A program made the position numbers and the translations under genes. From positions 1 to 44,050 of the forward strand of contig JAIUOK010000040.1 in the NCBI GenBank assembly GCA_020161245.1: a stretch of DNA of 44,050 nt. Direction: 5' to 3'. Positions 1-7,877 of the stretch are shown one piece after another; within the stretch, counting starts at the first letter, position 1; each line of letters starts with the position of its first letter. This stretch comes from Actinomycetota bacterium (GTDB taxonomy: Bacteria > Actinomycetota > Actinomycetes > S36-B12 > CAIYMF01). Under the pieces are notes generated by a model that worked only from the letters and a program-made list of their open reading frames with translations, had not been told where the DNA came from and did no database searches.

Positions 1-405
1 GGCATCACGCGCGTAGCAGGGGTGGAGGCCCGCGGGTTCCTGCTCGGCGGCGCGGTCGCGGTGCAGCTCGGCGCTGGCTTCCACGCCGTGCGCAAGCAGG
101 GCGCCCTCTTCCCGGGTCCCAAGACGACGGTGCTGGCGGCGCCCGACTACCGCGGGTTCGCCCACACCCTCGCGATGCAGGACACGCTGACTCGCGACGA
201 CGTGGTGCTCATGGTCGACGACTGGGCCGAGCGCGGCTCGCAGGCGCGGGCTGTGAGGGATCTCGTCGTGAGGAGCGGAGCGAGGTTCACCGGGGTGTCG
301 GTCATCGTCGACCAGCTCGACCCGCCCACCCGCAGCAGCCTCGGCCGGGTCACGTCGATCGTGACGGCGGCCGAGCTGGGCGACCCAGGAGCGCGGGCTC
401 GGTGA
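1..405 (+). CDS. Phosphoribosyltransferase family protein, adenine-PRTase-like (5' truncated by window)
   Basis: The reading frame is open from base 1 (GITRVAGVEARGFLLGG...), so the start lies upstream. The motif EARGF-LGG, the segment LGAGFHAVRKQGALFPG and the later A-LAMQD region follow the adenine phosphoribosyltransferase layout, a fold that transfers phosphoribose from PRPP to a base. The PRPP-binding loop is unusual: VLMVDDWAERGSQARA replaces the common VDD-(L/V)-(L/I)-A-T-G-G-T-A form. The acidic pair that contacts ribose is kept but the flexible loop differs. It could therefore be a divergent nucleobase PRTase rather than true Apt. The stop is at 403-405, followed by a repeat-filled gap. 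Family is fairly sure; substrate is unknown. Confidence 0.75.
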   Translation, partial: GITRVAGVEARGFLLGGAVAVQLGAGFHAVRKQGALFPGPKTTVLAAPDYRGFAHTLAMQDTLTRDDVVLMVDDWAERGSQARAVRDLVVRSGARFTGVSVIVDQLDPPTRSSLGRVTSIVTAAELGDPGARAR

Positions 406-449
406 ACGTCATCGAGGAGCTGCTCGCTCGGCGTCGGGTCCTCGGCCCT

Positions 450-626
450 GATGTGGCGACGTTGGGGGTCGGATCGCGTCGCAGAGAGCGCGTATCGACC
501 CCCAACGCGAGGCCTCGCCACGTTGGAGGTCCGATCGCGTCGCAGAGAGCGCGTATCGACTCCCAACACGAGGCCTCACCACGGTGGAGGTCCGATCGCG
601 TCGCAGATAGCGCGTTCCGACTACCA
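450..626. repeat. Tandem array of 61-bp imperfect palindromic repeats
   Basis: Two full 61-bp units lie at 472-532 and 533-593 and differ at only four positions. A truncated third copy follows (594 to about 626), and a partial leading copy sits at about 450-471. Each unit starts GATCGCGTCGCAGAGAGCGC. Each is also self-complementary: the arm with GAC-CCCAAC pairs with GTTGGAGGTC across a short GC-rich loop containing AGGCCT. The array fills most of the 245-bp gap between the phosphoribosyltransferase gene and the DivIVA-motif gene. Open frames across it are short and look like chance. It resembles small palindromic intergenic elements of actinobacteria; a specific family is not assigned. Confidence 0.85.
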
Positions 627-638
627 GATGGCTGCGGG

Positions 639-644
639 TAGCGT
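639..644 (+). promoter_or_regulatory. -10 box, probable leaderless promoter
   Basis: TAGCGT ends six bases before the GTG at 651, so transcription would begin at or next to the start codon. This matches the spacing seen at many other genes in the window. It lies just downstream of the palindromic repeat array. Confidence 0.5.
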
Positions 645-650
645 CGGGGT

Positions 651-965
651 GTGGATCTGACGTCGTGGTGGCCGCGGCCGAAGTCGGAGAGCATCGTCGA
701 CCAGCTCGCCGCGTTGCAGGCGCGCAGCGGCGTGGTGCCCGACCCGGCGGCGCTGCCCACCGGGGTGCGGCCGGGCGGGGCGTTCCCGAAGTCGCGCGGC
801 GAGGGCTACGACCCGCAGGAGGTTGACGCGCTGCTGGCGCGCCTGGCCGAGCTCGGCCCCGGCGACCTCAGGTCGGCGCAGTTCGCGACCGTGCCGAAGC
901 GCGGCTACGACAAGGCCGCCGTCGATACGACTCTCGAGCACCTCGCGAGCATCCGCGAGGCCTAG
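651..965 (+). CDS. Small protein with two DivIVA-type GYD-VD motifs
   Basis: A 104-residue soluble protein. Two copies of a short motif are visible: FPKSRGEGYDPQEVDALLARL (about residues 45-67) and TVPKRGYDKAAVDTTLEHL (about 83-101). This is the pattern of the DivIVA/DivI1A-like repeat found in actinobacterial cell-wall and septum-associated proteins, where F/V-x-x-GYD-x-x-(E/A)VD-x-x-L recurs. The N-terminus (MDLTSWWPRPKSESIVDQL) has no signal peptide. The GTG start is favoured by a -10 box exactly six bases upstream. The gene stands alone, facing the leftward membrane-protein gene. Function is not known; a link to growth or division is inference from the motif. Confidence 0.7.
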   Translation: MDLTSWWPRPKSESIVDQLAALQARSGVVPDPAALPTGVRPGGAFPKSRGEGYDPQEVDALLARLAELGPGDLRSAQFATVPKRGYDKAAVDTTLEHLASIREA

Positions 966-998
966 CAGCGAGCCGCAGTAGCCAGCGGTGGCAGCGGG

Positions 999-1883
999 TC
1001 AGACGTTGCCGGGGACGATGCCCGACTGCATCGTCCGCACGATCGCGATGATCGTCAGCACGCCGACCACTCCGATCACGGCCAGCACGGCCGGAGCGGC
1101 CTTGCGCGTCGCCACCGCGACCGAGCCGTCGCCGGACGACGATGCTGTGTCGCGGCGGCCGCTCTCGCGCAGCCAGACCAGCGTCATCCAGGTGGCGAGC
1201 GCCCCGTAGAGGCACACCTCGGCCCACTCCTGGATGAGGCTCAGCGCTGCGATGTCGAGCGGGAGCAGCAGCCGCTGGGTGCGGAAGCCGAGGACCACGA
1301 GGAAGCTCGTGGTCAGGAAGATCGGCGGGGTGATGACGCGCCACGAGGCGCCGCGCAGGCGAGGCGGGTCCCAGCGCACCAGGAACGGCAGCACGACGCC
1401 GATGAGGCCGACCGCCGCCTGCGCGAGCCGGAAGAGCTTCTCGACCGGGATGCCGTCGGCGTCGTCGATGTTGTGGATGTTGAGCTCGCCCTGCCGGTTG
1501 CCGGCGACGGAGTCGGCGAAGCCGAAGATGCGCTGGCCCCAGGACACCTCCTCGCCGACGAGGAACAGGACGCCGAGCGCCACGACCACCAGGAACGCGG
1601 CCGTGAGCCAGTGCTTGCGCCGGGCTGCGGCGACAGCGCCGAGCAGCGCGACCGGGATCGTCACGAGCAGCAGGAAGAACTGCAGCCACTCGATGGCGTG
1701 GTCCTCGGTGAGCAGCCAGTAGTAGGCCGACCGCACGACGACGAACAGCACGCCGAACACGGCCAGGCCGACGAACGGCGCCCAGAAGCCCCACCACGCG
1801 GCCCGGGCCGGCACGCCCTCGTCGGCCGCGTCGCGCACTAGCTGCGCGGAGAAGCGGTGGGTGAACGAAGCATCCCCTGGCAT
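999..1883 (-). CDS. Conserved polytopic membrane protein with GEEVSWGQRIFGF motif
   Basis: A 294-residue protein with about seven or eight hydrophobic segments. Its most distinctive feature is GEEVSWGQRIFGF followed by NRQGELNIHN in a loop (about residues 118-152). I recognise this combination as a conserved motif of an uncharacterised bacterial membrane-protein family but cannot give its function. The acidic and His/Asn residues of the motif suggest a conserved functional site near the membrane. The chosen ATG (1881-1883) gives MPGDASFTHRF and has CACCCT ending seven bases upstream, a plausible leaderless -10. The frame stays open far upstream, but that part overlaps the next gene and is not membrane-like. 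Confidence 0.75.
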   Translation of the reverse strand: MPGDASFTHRFSAQLVRDAADEGVPARAAWWGFWAPFVGLAVFGVLFVVVRSAYYWLLTEDHAIEWLQFFLLLVTIPVALLGAVAAARRKHWLTAAFLVVVALGVLFLVGEEVSWGQRIFGFADSVAGNRQGELNIHNIDDADGIPVEKLFRLAQAAVGLIGVVLPFLVRWDPPRLRGASWRVITPPIFLTTSFLVVLGFRTQRLLLPLDIAALSLIQEWAEVCLYGALATWMTLVWLRESGRRDTASSSGDGSVAVATRKAAPAVLAVIGVVGVLTIIAIVRTMQSGIVPGNV

Positions 1884-2005
1884 GGACGACAGGGTGTCAC
1901 GGGCGGGAACGGGCGCGAAACGCACGAACGTCGGAGATGCCGCCGTCCGGGTGTCCCACGGCTGCGGGCCGTCCGGCCCGGGTAGCCCGATCGGACCAGC
2001 CGGGG

Positions 2006-2497
2006 CTAGTCGCGGGCGATGTCGGCGGCCAGCCCGTCGGTGAGGGCGAGCAGGTCGTCGGGCGACAGGCCGATGTCGAAGCCGCGGCGCCCACCGCTGA
2101 CATAGACGGTGTCGAAGAGCACAGCGGTCTCGTCGAGGACCGTGCGCAGGCGCTTCCTCTGCCCGAGCGGGCTGATGCCTCCGACGACGTAGCCGGTGGT
2201 CCGCTCGGCGACCTGCGGGTCGGCCATCGCGGCCTTCTTCCCGCCCACGGCCGAGGCGAGCGCCTTGAGGTCGAGCTTGCCGGCCACGGGCACGATCGCG
2301 ACGACGAGCTCGCCGTCGACATCGGCGAGCAGCGTCTTGAAGACCTGCTCGGGAGGGAGCCCCAGCACCTCGGCGGCCTCCAGCCCGTACGACGGCGCCG
2401 CGGGGTCGTGGTCGTAGGCGTGCACGGTGAACGCCACGCCGGCCGCGGTCAGCGCCACCGTGGCGGGGGTGCCGCCGGGGGAGGACTTCTTCGCCAC
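2006..2497 (-). CDS. ybaK: YbaK/EbsC-type Cys-tRNA(Pro) deacylase
   Basis: A 163-residue protein of the YbaK/ProX aminoacyl-tRNA editing family, which hydrolyses Cys mis-attached to tRNA-Pro in the cytoplasm. Family features include VFKTLLADVDGELVVAIVP with the conserved Lys (K54), KLDLKALASAVGGKKAAMAD, then GYVVGGISPLGQRKRLRTVLDE and FDTVYVSGGRRGFDIGLSPDDL near the end. Length fits the family (about 155-165). The GTG start at 2497 gives MAKKSSPGGTPA, and CATCAT ends six bases upstream. Downstream lies the membrane-protein gene after 122 bases, within which I see no clear signal apart from that gene's putative -10. Confidence 0.9.
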   Translation of the reverse strand: MAKKSSPGGTPATVALTAAGVAFTVHAYDHDPAAPSYGLEAAEVLGLPPEQVFKTLLADVDGELVVAIVPVAGKLDLKALASAVGGKKAAMADPQVAERTTGYVVGGISPLGQRKRLRTVLDETAVLFDTVYVSGGRRGFDIGLSPDDLLALTDGLAADIARD

Positions 2498-2529
2498 GCG
2501 GCGATGATGGCAAGGGCCCCCGGGGGGCG

Positions 2530-2895
2530 TCAGACCGGGTCGGCGGCGCCGCGCATGACGCGCGAGGTTCGGGCGCGGTCGGCGTACCGCCGGGCCTGGC
2601 CCGCCTGCGCCGGGATGTAGACGGCGGCGGCCGCGTGCCCGGCAGCGCGCGCGGCGGCGACGGCGTCCGGGGTGGTGGCAGTGCGGGCGGCGGCATGGGC
2701 GGCGAACGCAGCGGTGCGGGCGGCGTCCTCGTCGAGGTCGCCGCGCGCCCACGACCGGGCCGCCTCGATGGCCGCGCGCGGGCGCACGTCGCCGGGGCAG
2801 CACTCCTCGAAGTAGGGGAGGACGGACTCGGCGCTGTCGGCCGCGTCGAGTGCCGCTCGGCCGTGCTCGGTCGCAGGAGGCTCGAGAACGGTCAT
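2530..2895 (-). CDS. Imm-5-like putative immunity protein
   Basis: A 121-residue, alanine-rich, all-helical protein. The order of motifs (AALDAADSAESVLPYFEE, PGDVRPRAAIEAARSWARG, AFAAHAAAR, AVAAARAAGHAAA, then a terminal YADRA) matches the family annotated as Imm-5-like or 'putative immunity protein' in actinobacteria. No toxin, polymorphic-toxin C-terminus or secretion gene is nearby, so an immunity role is family-name inference only. Its ATG shares one base with the stop codon of the upstream LON-domain gene (TGATG), so the two are translationally coupled. No signal peptide or membrane segment is visible. Confidence 0.75.
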   Translation of the reverse strand: MTVLEPPATEHGRAALDAADSAESVLPYFEECCPGDVRPRAAIEAARSWARGDLDEDAARTAAFAAHAAARTATTPDAVAAARAAGHAAAAVYIPAQAGQARRYADRARTSRVMRGAADPV

Positions 2896-3590
2896 CAGTT
2901 CACCCCAGACGGTGTGCGGCCGAGGTCGACGGCCGGGAGGGACGGCAGCTCCTGCATGAGCACGGTCTCGCGGGCCAGCAGGCGCAGCTCCGACGACAGG
3001 CGGTCGCACGTCGTCGGGGACTCGAGGAGCGCCTGGCGCTCACGGATGTCGAGCACCATCGCCGCCGCCACGAGGTAGGACAGCGTCCGCGCGTCGTCGG
3101 GCAGCGAGAGCATCTGCGCTGCCTCGACCGCGCCCGCCCCCGCCACCGCGGCGCGGTAGGCGTCGAAGCGGCGGGCCACCTCGCGCGACCGGGGCCCGAG
3201 GTCGGCGGCGCCGTCGAGCTCGTCGAGCCACTCGACCTCGGCGCAGTGGTAGGGGGTGCCCTCGTCGACCAGCCGCAGAACGCGGAAGCGGGCGTCGCCG
3301 TTGGTCATGATGTCGGCGCGGCCGTCCGGCCAGGGCGAGACGTCGCGCAGCGCGGCGAACGTGCCCACGGCATGCAGCGCCCGGACGCCGTCGGACCCGA
3401 CCTCGTGCCCCTCGCGGATCGCCACCACGCCGAAGCCGCGCTCGTCCTCGGGAAGCTTCTCGAGGTCCTGGAGCAGCTGGCGGTAGCGCGGCTCGAAGAT
3501 GTGCAGGGGCAGCACGAGGCCCGGCACGAGGACCGTGCCGAGAGGGAAGAGGGGGATCACCGTCCGGGCACCCACCTGCCGGGCCGTCAC
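2895..3590 (-). CDS. LON peptidase N-terminal (substrate-binding) domain protein
   Basis: A 231-residue stand-alone LON substrate-binding domain without the AAA+ or Ser-Lys protease parts. The hallmark opening IPLFPLGTVLVPGLVLPLHIFEPRYRQL is followed by GFGVVAIREGHEVG and RFRVLRLVDEGTPYHCAEVEWLDE, then a helical C-terminal half. Such proteins are common but unassigned; the domain binds exposed protein segments in Lon itself. GTG at 3590 is preferred because CACAGT ends six bases upstream. A second GTG at 3560 would give 221 residues and begin nearer the domain. It overlaps the Imm-5-like gene by one base and diverges from hisD. Confidence 0.85.
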   Translation of the reverse strand: MTARQVGARTVIPLFPLGTVLVPGLVLPLHIFEPRYRQLLQDLEKLPEDERGFGVVAIREGHEVGSDGVRALHAVGTFAALRDVSPWPDGRADIMTNGDARFRVLRLVDEGTPYHCAEVEWLDELDGAADLGPRSREVARRFDAYRAAVAGAGAVEAAQMLSLPDDARTLSYLVAAAMVLDIRERQALLESPTTCDRLSSELRLLARETVLMQELPSLPAVDLGRTPSGVN

Positions 3591-3596
3591 CCGGTC

Positions 3597-3602
3597 ACTG
3601 TG
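3597..3602 (-). promoter_or_regulatory. Probable -10 box of the LON-domain gene
   Basis: On the minus strand CACAGT is followed by six bases and then the GTG at 3590, the leaderless spacing used elsewhere here. The first base departs from the T of TANNNT, so this is weaker than the hisD box. The 120-bp divergent region holds both promoters and no other clear structure. Confidence 0.4.
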
Positions 3603-3698
3603 ACGCAGGTCTCGCCGGCCCGCATCCCGAGATCGCGCGGACCGTCTCAGGGAGCGGACCCGGGGGCAACGCGATGGGGCGGGGGAGGCCGTCCTCCG

Positions 3699-3704
3699 TA
3701 GACT
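3699..3704 (+). promoter_or_regulatory. -10 box of the his operon (leaderless)
   Basis: TAGACT is followed by six bases and the hisD GTG at 3711. Transcription would start on the initiator codon, leaving no room for a leader peptide, T-box or attenuator before hisD. No good -35 hexamer is visible in the G-rich upstream stretch. Confidence 0.6.
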
Positions 3705-3710
3705 TCCCCC

Positions 3711-5009
3711 GTGATCCGCCGCATCGACCTCAGGGGCTCCGACGTCGACCCCCGCGACGTGCTGCCGCGTGCCGCCGTCGACGTCGAGAGCGTGCTCCAC
3801 ACCGTCCGGCCCATCGTCGAGGACGTCCACCAGCGCGGCACCGAGGCCGTGCTCGCGTGGTGCGAGCGGCTCGACGGCGTCCGGCCCCCGTCGCTGCGCG
3901 TGCCGCAGAAGGCCCTCGACGCCGCCCTCGCCGGCCTCGACCCAGGGGTCCGTGAGGCCCTCGAGGAGGCGATCCGCCGGGTGCGGATCGTCCACGAGGA
4001 GCAGGCCCGCACCGACATCGTCACCACGGTGGTCCCGGGCGGCACCGTCACCGAGCGGTTCCTGCCGGTCGAGCGGGTGGGGCTCTACGTCCCCGGCGGC
4101 CGTGCGGTCTACCCGAGCTCGGTGGTGATGAACGTCGTCCCCGCCCAGGTCGCCGGCGTCGCGTCGTTCGCCGTGGCCAGCCCGCCGCAGAAGGACTTCG
4201 GCGGCCTCCCGCACCCCACCATCCTCGCCGCGTGCGCTCTGCTCGGCGTCGACGAGGTCTACGCCGCCGGCGGCGCGCAGGCCGTGGCGATGTTCGCCTA
4301 CGGGACCGAGGACTGCGCCCCCGCGGTCATGGTGACGGGCCCCGGCAACATCTACGTCACCGCCGCCAAGCGCTTGCTCAAGGGCCGCATCGGCATCGAC
4401 TCCGAGGCCGGCCCCACCGAGATCGCGATCCTCGCCGACTCCACCGCTGTCGCGTCGTTCGTCGCAGCCGACCTCATCAGCCAGGCCGAGCACGACGTCA
4501 TCGCGGCGTCGGTCCTCGTCACCACCAGCGAGGAGCTCGCCGACGCCGTCGAGGCCGAGCTCGCCGTGCAGGTGCCCGCCACCAAGCACACCGAGCGCAT
4601 CGCCGAGGCGCTGGCCGGCCCGCAGAGCGGCATCGTGCTGGTCGACGACATCGACGCCGGCCTCCGCGTGGTCGACGCCTACGCCGCCGAGCACCTCGAG
4701 ATCCACACCGCCGACGCCCGCGACGTCGCGATGCGCGTGCGCAACGCCGGCGCGATCTTCGTCGGCAGCTGGGCGCCGGTGTCCCTCGGCGACTACGCCG
4801 CCGGCTCCAACCACGTGCTGCCCACCGGCGGTTGCGCCTGCCACTCGTCGGGCCTGTCGGTGCAGACGTTCCTGCGCGGCATCCACGTCGTCGACTACGA
4901 CCAGGCGGCGCTGCGCGGCATCGCCGACCACGTCGTCGCGCTCGCCAACGCCGAGGACCTGCCCGGCCACGCGGCCGCGGTCGAGGTGCGCTTCACGAGC
5001 GGCGGCTGA
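3711..5009 (+). CDS. hisD: Histidinol dehydrogenase
   Basis: A 432-residue cytosolic zinc enzyme that oxidises L-histidinol to L-histidine with two NAD+, the last two steps of the pathway. The family core is complete: [78 protein letters not shown] and the catalytic segment [14 protein letters not shown], ending with [24 protein letters not shown]. Length is normal. The GTG start follows directly from the -10 box. It is the first gene of the his cluster and is separated from hisC by a single base (TGA-C-GTG). Confidence 0.97.
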   Translation: MIRRIDLRGSDVDPRDVLPRAAVDVESVLHTVRPIVEDVHQRGTEAVLAWCERLDGVRPPSLRVPQKALDAALAGLDPGVREALEEAIRRVRIVHEEQARTDIVTTVVPGGTVTERFLPVERVGLYVPGGRAVYPSSVVMNVVPAQVAGVASFAVASPPQKDFGGLPHPTILAACALLGVDEVYAAGGAQAVAMFAYGTEDCAPAVMVTGPGNIYVTAAKRLLKGRIGIDSEAGPTEIAILADSTAVASFVAADLISQAEHDVIAASVLVTTSEELADAVEAELAVQVPATKHTERIAEALAGPQSGIVLVDDIDAGLRVVDAYAAEHLEIHTADARDVAMRVRNAGAIFVGSWAPVSLGDYAAGSNHVLPTGGCACHSSGLSVQTFLRGIHVVDYDQAALRGIADHVVALANAEDLPGHAAAVEVRFTSGG

Positions 5010-5010
5010 C

Positions 5011-6099
5011 GTGGTCTCGATGGACGACCTCCCGGTCCGCGACGACCTGAGGGGTCAGGTGCCCTACGGCGCGCCCCAGCTCGAGGTCGCGGCGCGGCTC
5101 AACGTCAACGAGAACCCGTTCGCGCCGTCGGAGGGCCTCGTCGCCGACGTCGCCGCGGCCGTCGCCGACGCCACCCGCGGGCTCAACCGCTACCCCGACC
5201 GCGACGCCGTCGCCCTGCGCGCCGACCTCGCCGCCTACCTCGGACGCGAGTCAGGCGTGGCGCTGGTCGGCGACCAGCTCTGGGCGGCCAACGGCAGCAA
5301 CGAGGTCATGCACCAGCTGATGCTGGCCTTCGGGGGCCCGGGACGCACCGCGATCGGCTTCGCCCCGACCTACTCGATGTACCCGGAGTACTGCCGCGAC
5401 ACGTTCACCCGCTACGTCGCCGTCCCGCGCGACGAGGGCTTCCGGCTCAGCACGGCTACGGCCCTCGAGGCGATCGAGCTGCACCAGCCCGACATCGTGC
5501 TGCTCGCCTCGCCCAACAACCCGACGGGCACGGCGCTCGACCTCGACGTCGTCAAGGCCGTCCTCGACGCCGCACCCGGGATGGTTGTGGTCGACGAGGC
5601 CTACGCCGAGTTCCGGCGCGCGGGCACGCCCTCGTCGCTCGAGCTGCTGGCCGGGCACCCGCGCCTCGTGGTCACGCGCACGATGAGCAAGGCGTTCGGC
5701 CTCGCGGGCGCGCGCCTCGGCTACCTCGCCGCCGACCCGGCGGTGGTCACCGCGGTGCAACTCGTGCGGCTGCCCTACCACCTGTCCGCGGTGACGCAGG
5801 CCGTCGCCCGCGCGGCGCTCGTGCACTCGGACGAGCTGCAGGCGCAGGTCGCGCTCCTCCGCGACGAGCGCGACGCGCTCGTGGAGTGGCTGCGCGGCAA
5901 CGGGTTCCGCGTCGCCGACTCCGACGCCAACTTCGTCTTCTTCGGCGAGTTCGACGACCGCCACGCCGTGTGGCAGTCGTTGCTCGACCGGGGGGTGCTC
6001 ATCCGGGAGACCGGGCCCGAGCAGTGGCTGCGGGTGAGCGTCGGCACGCCCGAGGAGAACGCGGCCTTCCGAGCCGCCCTGGAGGAGGTCACCCGATGA
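5011..6099 (+). CDS. hisC: Histidinol-phosphate aminotransferase
   Basis: A 362-residue class I/II PLP aminotransferase that converts imidazole acetol-phosphate plus glutamate to histidinol phosphate. Visible landmarks are [12 protein letters not shown] near the N-terminus, [19 protein letters not shown], the [11 protein letters not shown] cofactor loop, [24 protein letters not shown] and the PLP-lysine segment [17 protein letters not shown], with a C-terminal [15 protein letters not shown]. The GTG at 5011 directly follows the hisD stop; an in-frame ATG at 5020 (MDDLPVRDD) is a credible alternative. The stop overlaps the hisB start as ATGA, so translation is coupled. The operon position supports the histidine-specific call over related aromatic aminotransferases. 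Confidence 0.96.
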   Translation: MVSMDDLPVRDDLRGQVPYGAPQLEVAARLNVNENPFAPSEGLVADVAAAVADATRGLNRYPDRDAVALRADLAAYLGRESGVALVGDQLWAANGSNEVMHQLMLAFGGPGRTAIGFAPTYSMYPEYCRDTFTRYVAVPRDEGFRLSTATALEAIELHQPDIVLLASPNNPTGTALDLDVVKAVLDAAPGMVVVDEAYAEFRRAGTPSSLELLAGHPRLVVTRTMSKAFGLAGARLGYLAADPAVVTAVQLVRLPYHLSAVTQAVARAALVHSDELQAQVALLRDERDALVEWLRGNGFRVADSDANFVFFGEFDDRHAVWQSLLDRGVLIRETGPEQWLRVSVGTPEENAAFRAALEEVTR

Positions 6100-6683
6100 G
6101 CAGGTCCGCGCGCGTGCAGCGCACGACCAAGGAGAGCGACGTCCTCGTCGAGCTCGAGATCGACGGCACCGGCACCGCCGAGGTCGAGACCGGCGTGCCG
6201 TTCTTCGACCACATGCTCAGCCAGCTCGGCAAGCACGGCGGGTTCGACCTCGTCGTGCGCACCCGCGGAGACCTCGAGATCGATGCCCACCACACCGTCG
6301 AGGACACCTCCCTCGCGGTGGGCCAGGCGCTGCGCGAGGCGCTGGGCGACAAGGCCGGCATCCGCCGCTACGGCGACGCGCTCGTGCCGCTCGACGAGGC
6401 GCTCGTGCGCACGGCCGTCGACCTGTCCGGCCGCCCCTACCTCGTGCACGAGGAGCCCGAGATCGTCGAGCTCATCGGCTCCTACGACACCACGCTCACC
6501 AAGCACATCTTCGAGTCGATCGTGGCCGAGGCCCGCATCACGCTGCACGTCGACGTCCTCAAGGGCCGCAACGCCCACCACGTCGTCGAGGCGCAGTTCA
6601 AGTCCTTCGCCCGCGCCCTGCGCACTGCGGTCGAGCTCGACCCGCGCGTGGTCGGCGTGCCGAGCACGAAGGGGACGCTGTAG
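6096..6683 (+). CDS. hisB: Imidazoleglycerol-phosphate dehydratase
   Basis: A 195-residue monofunctional dehydratase that removes water from IGP to give imidazole acetol-phosphate. It carries the repeated manganese-binding signatures of the family: [17 protein letters not shown] with [10 protein letters not shown] in the first half, and [16 protein letters not shown] with [20 protein letters not shown] in the second. Length matches the actinobacterial form, which lacks the phosphatase domain of the enterobacterial protein. The start overlaps the hisC stop by four bases. A very small membrane-protein gene follows after four bases. Confidence 0.97.
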   Translation: MSRSARVQRTTKESDVLVELEIDGTGTAEVETGVPFFDHMLSQLGKHGGFDLVVRTRGDLEIDAHHTVEDTSLAVGQALREALGDKAGIRRYGDALVPLDEALVRTAVDLSGRPYLVHEEPEIVELIGSYDTTLTKHIFESIVAEARITLHVDVLKGRNAHHVVEAQFKSFARALRTAVELDPRVVGVPSTKGTL

Positions 6684-6687
6684 CCCC

Positions 6688-6843
6688 ATGTGGGTCGCCA
6701 TGCTCGTGCTCGCCGGGCTGTTCGTCGGCGGCGTGATCTCGTTCGTGCGGCAGGGCCGCCCCGCTGTCGCGGTGCTGCTCGGCCTCGCCGCCGCTTTCTG
6801 CCTCGCCGCGGCCTGGGTGTGGCTGCCGAAGGGTGCGGCGTGA
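6688..6843 (+). CDS. Small two-helix membrane protein inside the his operon
   Basis: A 51-residue protein that is almost entirely two hydrophobic helices ([20 protein letters not shown] and a second from about residue 27 to 46) joined by the short basic turn RQGRP. It starts four bases after the hisB stop, and its own stop shares a base with the hisH ATG (TGATG). It is thus translated as part of the operon and is coupled to hisH. Codon use matches its neighbours. No family name can be given. A membrane protein between hisB and hisH could be a regulator or anchor, but that is speculation. Confidence 0.7.
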   Translation: MWVAMLVLAGLFVGGVISFVRQGRPAVAVLLGLAAAFCLAAAWVWLPKGAA

Positions 6844-7478
6844 TGGCCCCGCACGTCGTCGTCCTCGACTACGGGTCGGGCAACATCCTCAGCGCCGCCC
6901 GCGCGCTCGTCCGGGCCGGCGGCGACGTCGTGGTCACCGCCGACCGCGGGGCCGCGCTGGAGTGCGACGGCCTCGTCGTGCCCGGCGTCGGCGCGTTCGC
7001 CGCCTGCATGGCCGGGATCCGCGCGGTGAAGGGCGACGAGATCGTCGGCCGCCGCCTGGCCGGCGGGCGCCCGGTGCTGGGCATCTGCGTCGGCATGCAG
7101 GTGCTCTTCGAGCACGGCGTGGAGCACGGCGTCGACACCGCCGGCATCGGCGAGTGGCCCGGCACCGTCGAGGAGCTGCACGCCCCGGTGCTGCCGCACA
7201 TGGGGTGGAACACCGTCGACGTGCCCGAGGGCTCGGTGCTCTTCGACGGCGTCGAGGACGAGCGCTTCTACTTCGTGCACTCCTACGGCGTGCGCCGCTG
7301 GGAGCTCGAGGTCACCAACGACCGGATCTCGGCCCCCAGGGTTACGTGGGCGACCCACGGCGAGCCCTTCGTGGCTGCGGTCGAGAACGGTCCGCTGTCG
7401 GCGACCCAGTTCCACCCCGAGAAGTCCGGCGACGCCGGGGCGCGGATCCTGGCCAACTGGGTCGCGACCCTCGGCTGA
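6843..7478 (+). CDS. hisH: Imidazole glycerol phosphate synthase, glutaminase subunit
   Basis: A 211-residue class I glutamine amidotransferase that releases ammonia from glutamine and channels it to HisF for synthesis of IGP and AICAR. The nucleophile sits in GICVGMQ (C82), and the His-Glu pair is in QFHPEKSG (H191, E193). [14 protein letters not shown] at the N-terminus and PHMGWNTV and FYFVHSYG in the middle are HisH-specific. Its partner hisF is not adjacent but lies at 16637, separated by about 9 kb of other genes. The ATG overlaps the preceding stop by one base. Confidence 0.96.
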   Translation: MAPHVVVLDYGSGNILSAARALVRAGGDVVVTADRGAALECDGLVVPGVGAFAACMAGIRAVKGDEIVGRRLAGGRPVLGICVGMQVLFEHGVEHGVDTAGIGEWPGTVEELHAPVLPHMGWNTVDVPEGSVLFDGVEDERFYFVHSYGVRRWELEVTNDRISAPRVTWATHGEPFVAAVENGPLSATQFHPEKSGDAGARILANWVATLG

Positions 7479-7485
7479 TGCGGCG

Positions 7486-7845
7486 ATGAGCAAGGAGCGC
7501 GCCCGGCGCCGCGCGGAGCGCGAGGCCGCGGCCGCTGCCGAGCGCCACAAGCGCGAGCGCAGCCGGCGCCGGTCCGAGCAGCGCGCGGCGGTCACGGGCA
7601 CGGTGGCCCAGCCGGTGTCGGCCGCGCGCACCCGACTCGGCCGCTGGTGGCGGCGCAGGTTCCCGCCGAACGACCCGCTGGCCGGACGCCGGCGCCGCCG
7701 CTTCCTCGTCGTCCTCACGCTGTTCCTGGCCATCCAGGCCGTGGCGTGGTTCTTCATCCCGTCGTGGTGGGGCCGGCTCGGGGTCCTGCTCGTCACCTTC
7801 ATCGTGCTGCCCGCCGCATCGGTGCTGCTGCTCGACCGGCGCTGA
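7486..7845 (+). CDS. Basic-headed small membrane protein in the his cluster
   Basis: A 119-residue protein. The first about 75 residues are highly charged and Arg-rich (MSKERARRRAEREAAAAAERHKR...), probably helical and cytoplasmic. They are followed by two hydrophobic segments: FLVVLTLFLAIQAVAWFFIP and LGVLLVTFIVLPAASVLLL. This layout recurs in small actinobacterial proteins beside his genes, but I know no function. The start lies seven bases after the hisH stop with no strong ribosome site, so it may be co-translated. It ends 32 bases before priA. The many Arg codons are an ordinary result of high GC. Confidence 0.7.
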   Translation: MSKERARRRAEREAAAAAERHKRERSRRRSEQRAAVTGTVAQPVSAARTRLGRWWRRRFPPNDPLAGRRRRRFLVVLTLFLAIQAVAWFFIPSWWGRLGVLLVTFIVLPAASVLLLDRR

Positions 7846-7865
7846 TCCGGGCGGCGCCGCCTCGG

Positions 7866-7871
7866 TAGGGT
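7866..7871 (+). promoter_or_regulatory. -10 box of priA (leaderless)
   Basis: TAGGGT is followed by six bases and the ATG at 7878. CTGATC at 7842-7847 is a possible -35 with an 18-base spacer. It implies that priA is transcribed separately from the hisD-hisH operon. Confidence 0.6.
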
Positions 7872-7877
7872 CGGGAC

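Noticed and set aside
450..626. Possible CRISPR array from evenly spaced repeats
   Set aside because: The 61-bp units are head-to-tail with no unique spacers between them, and no cas gene is present.
402..641. Short open frames across the palindromic repeats
   Set aside because: They are made of the repeat itself, have arginine-rich low-complexity products and no ribosome site.
3591..3710. His leader peptide, T-box or attenuator before hisD
   Set aside because: The -10 box ends six bases before the hisD start, leaving no leader, and no His-rich short frame or antiterminator pair is seen.
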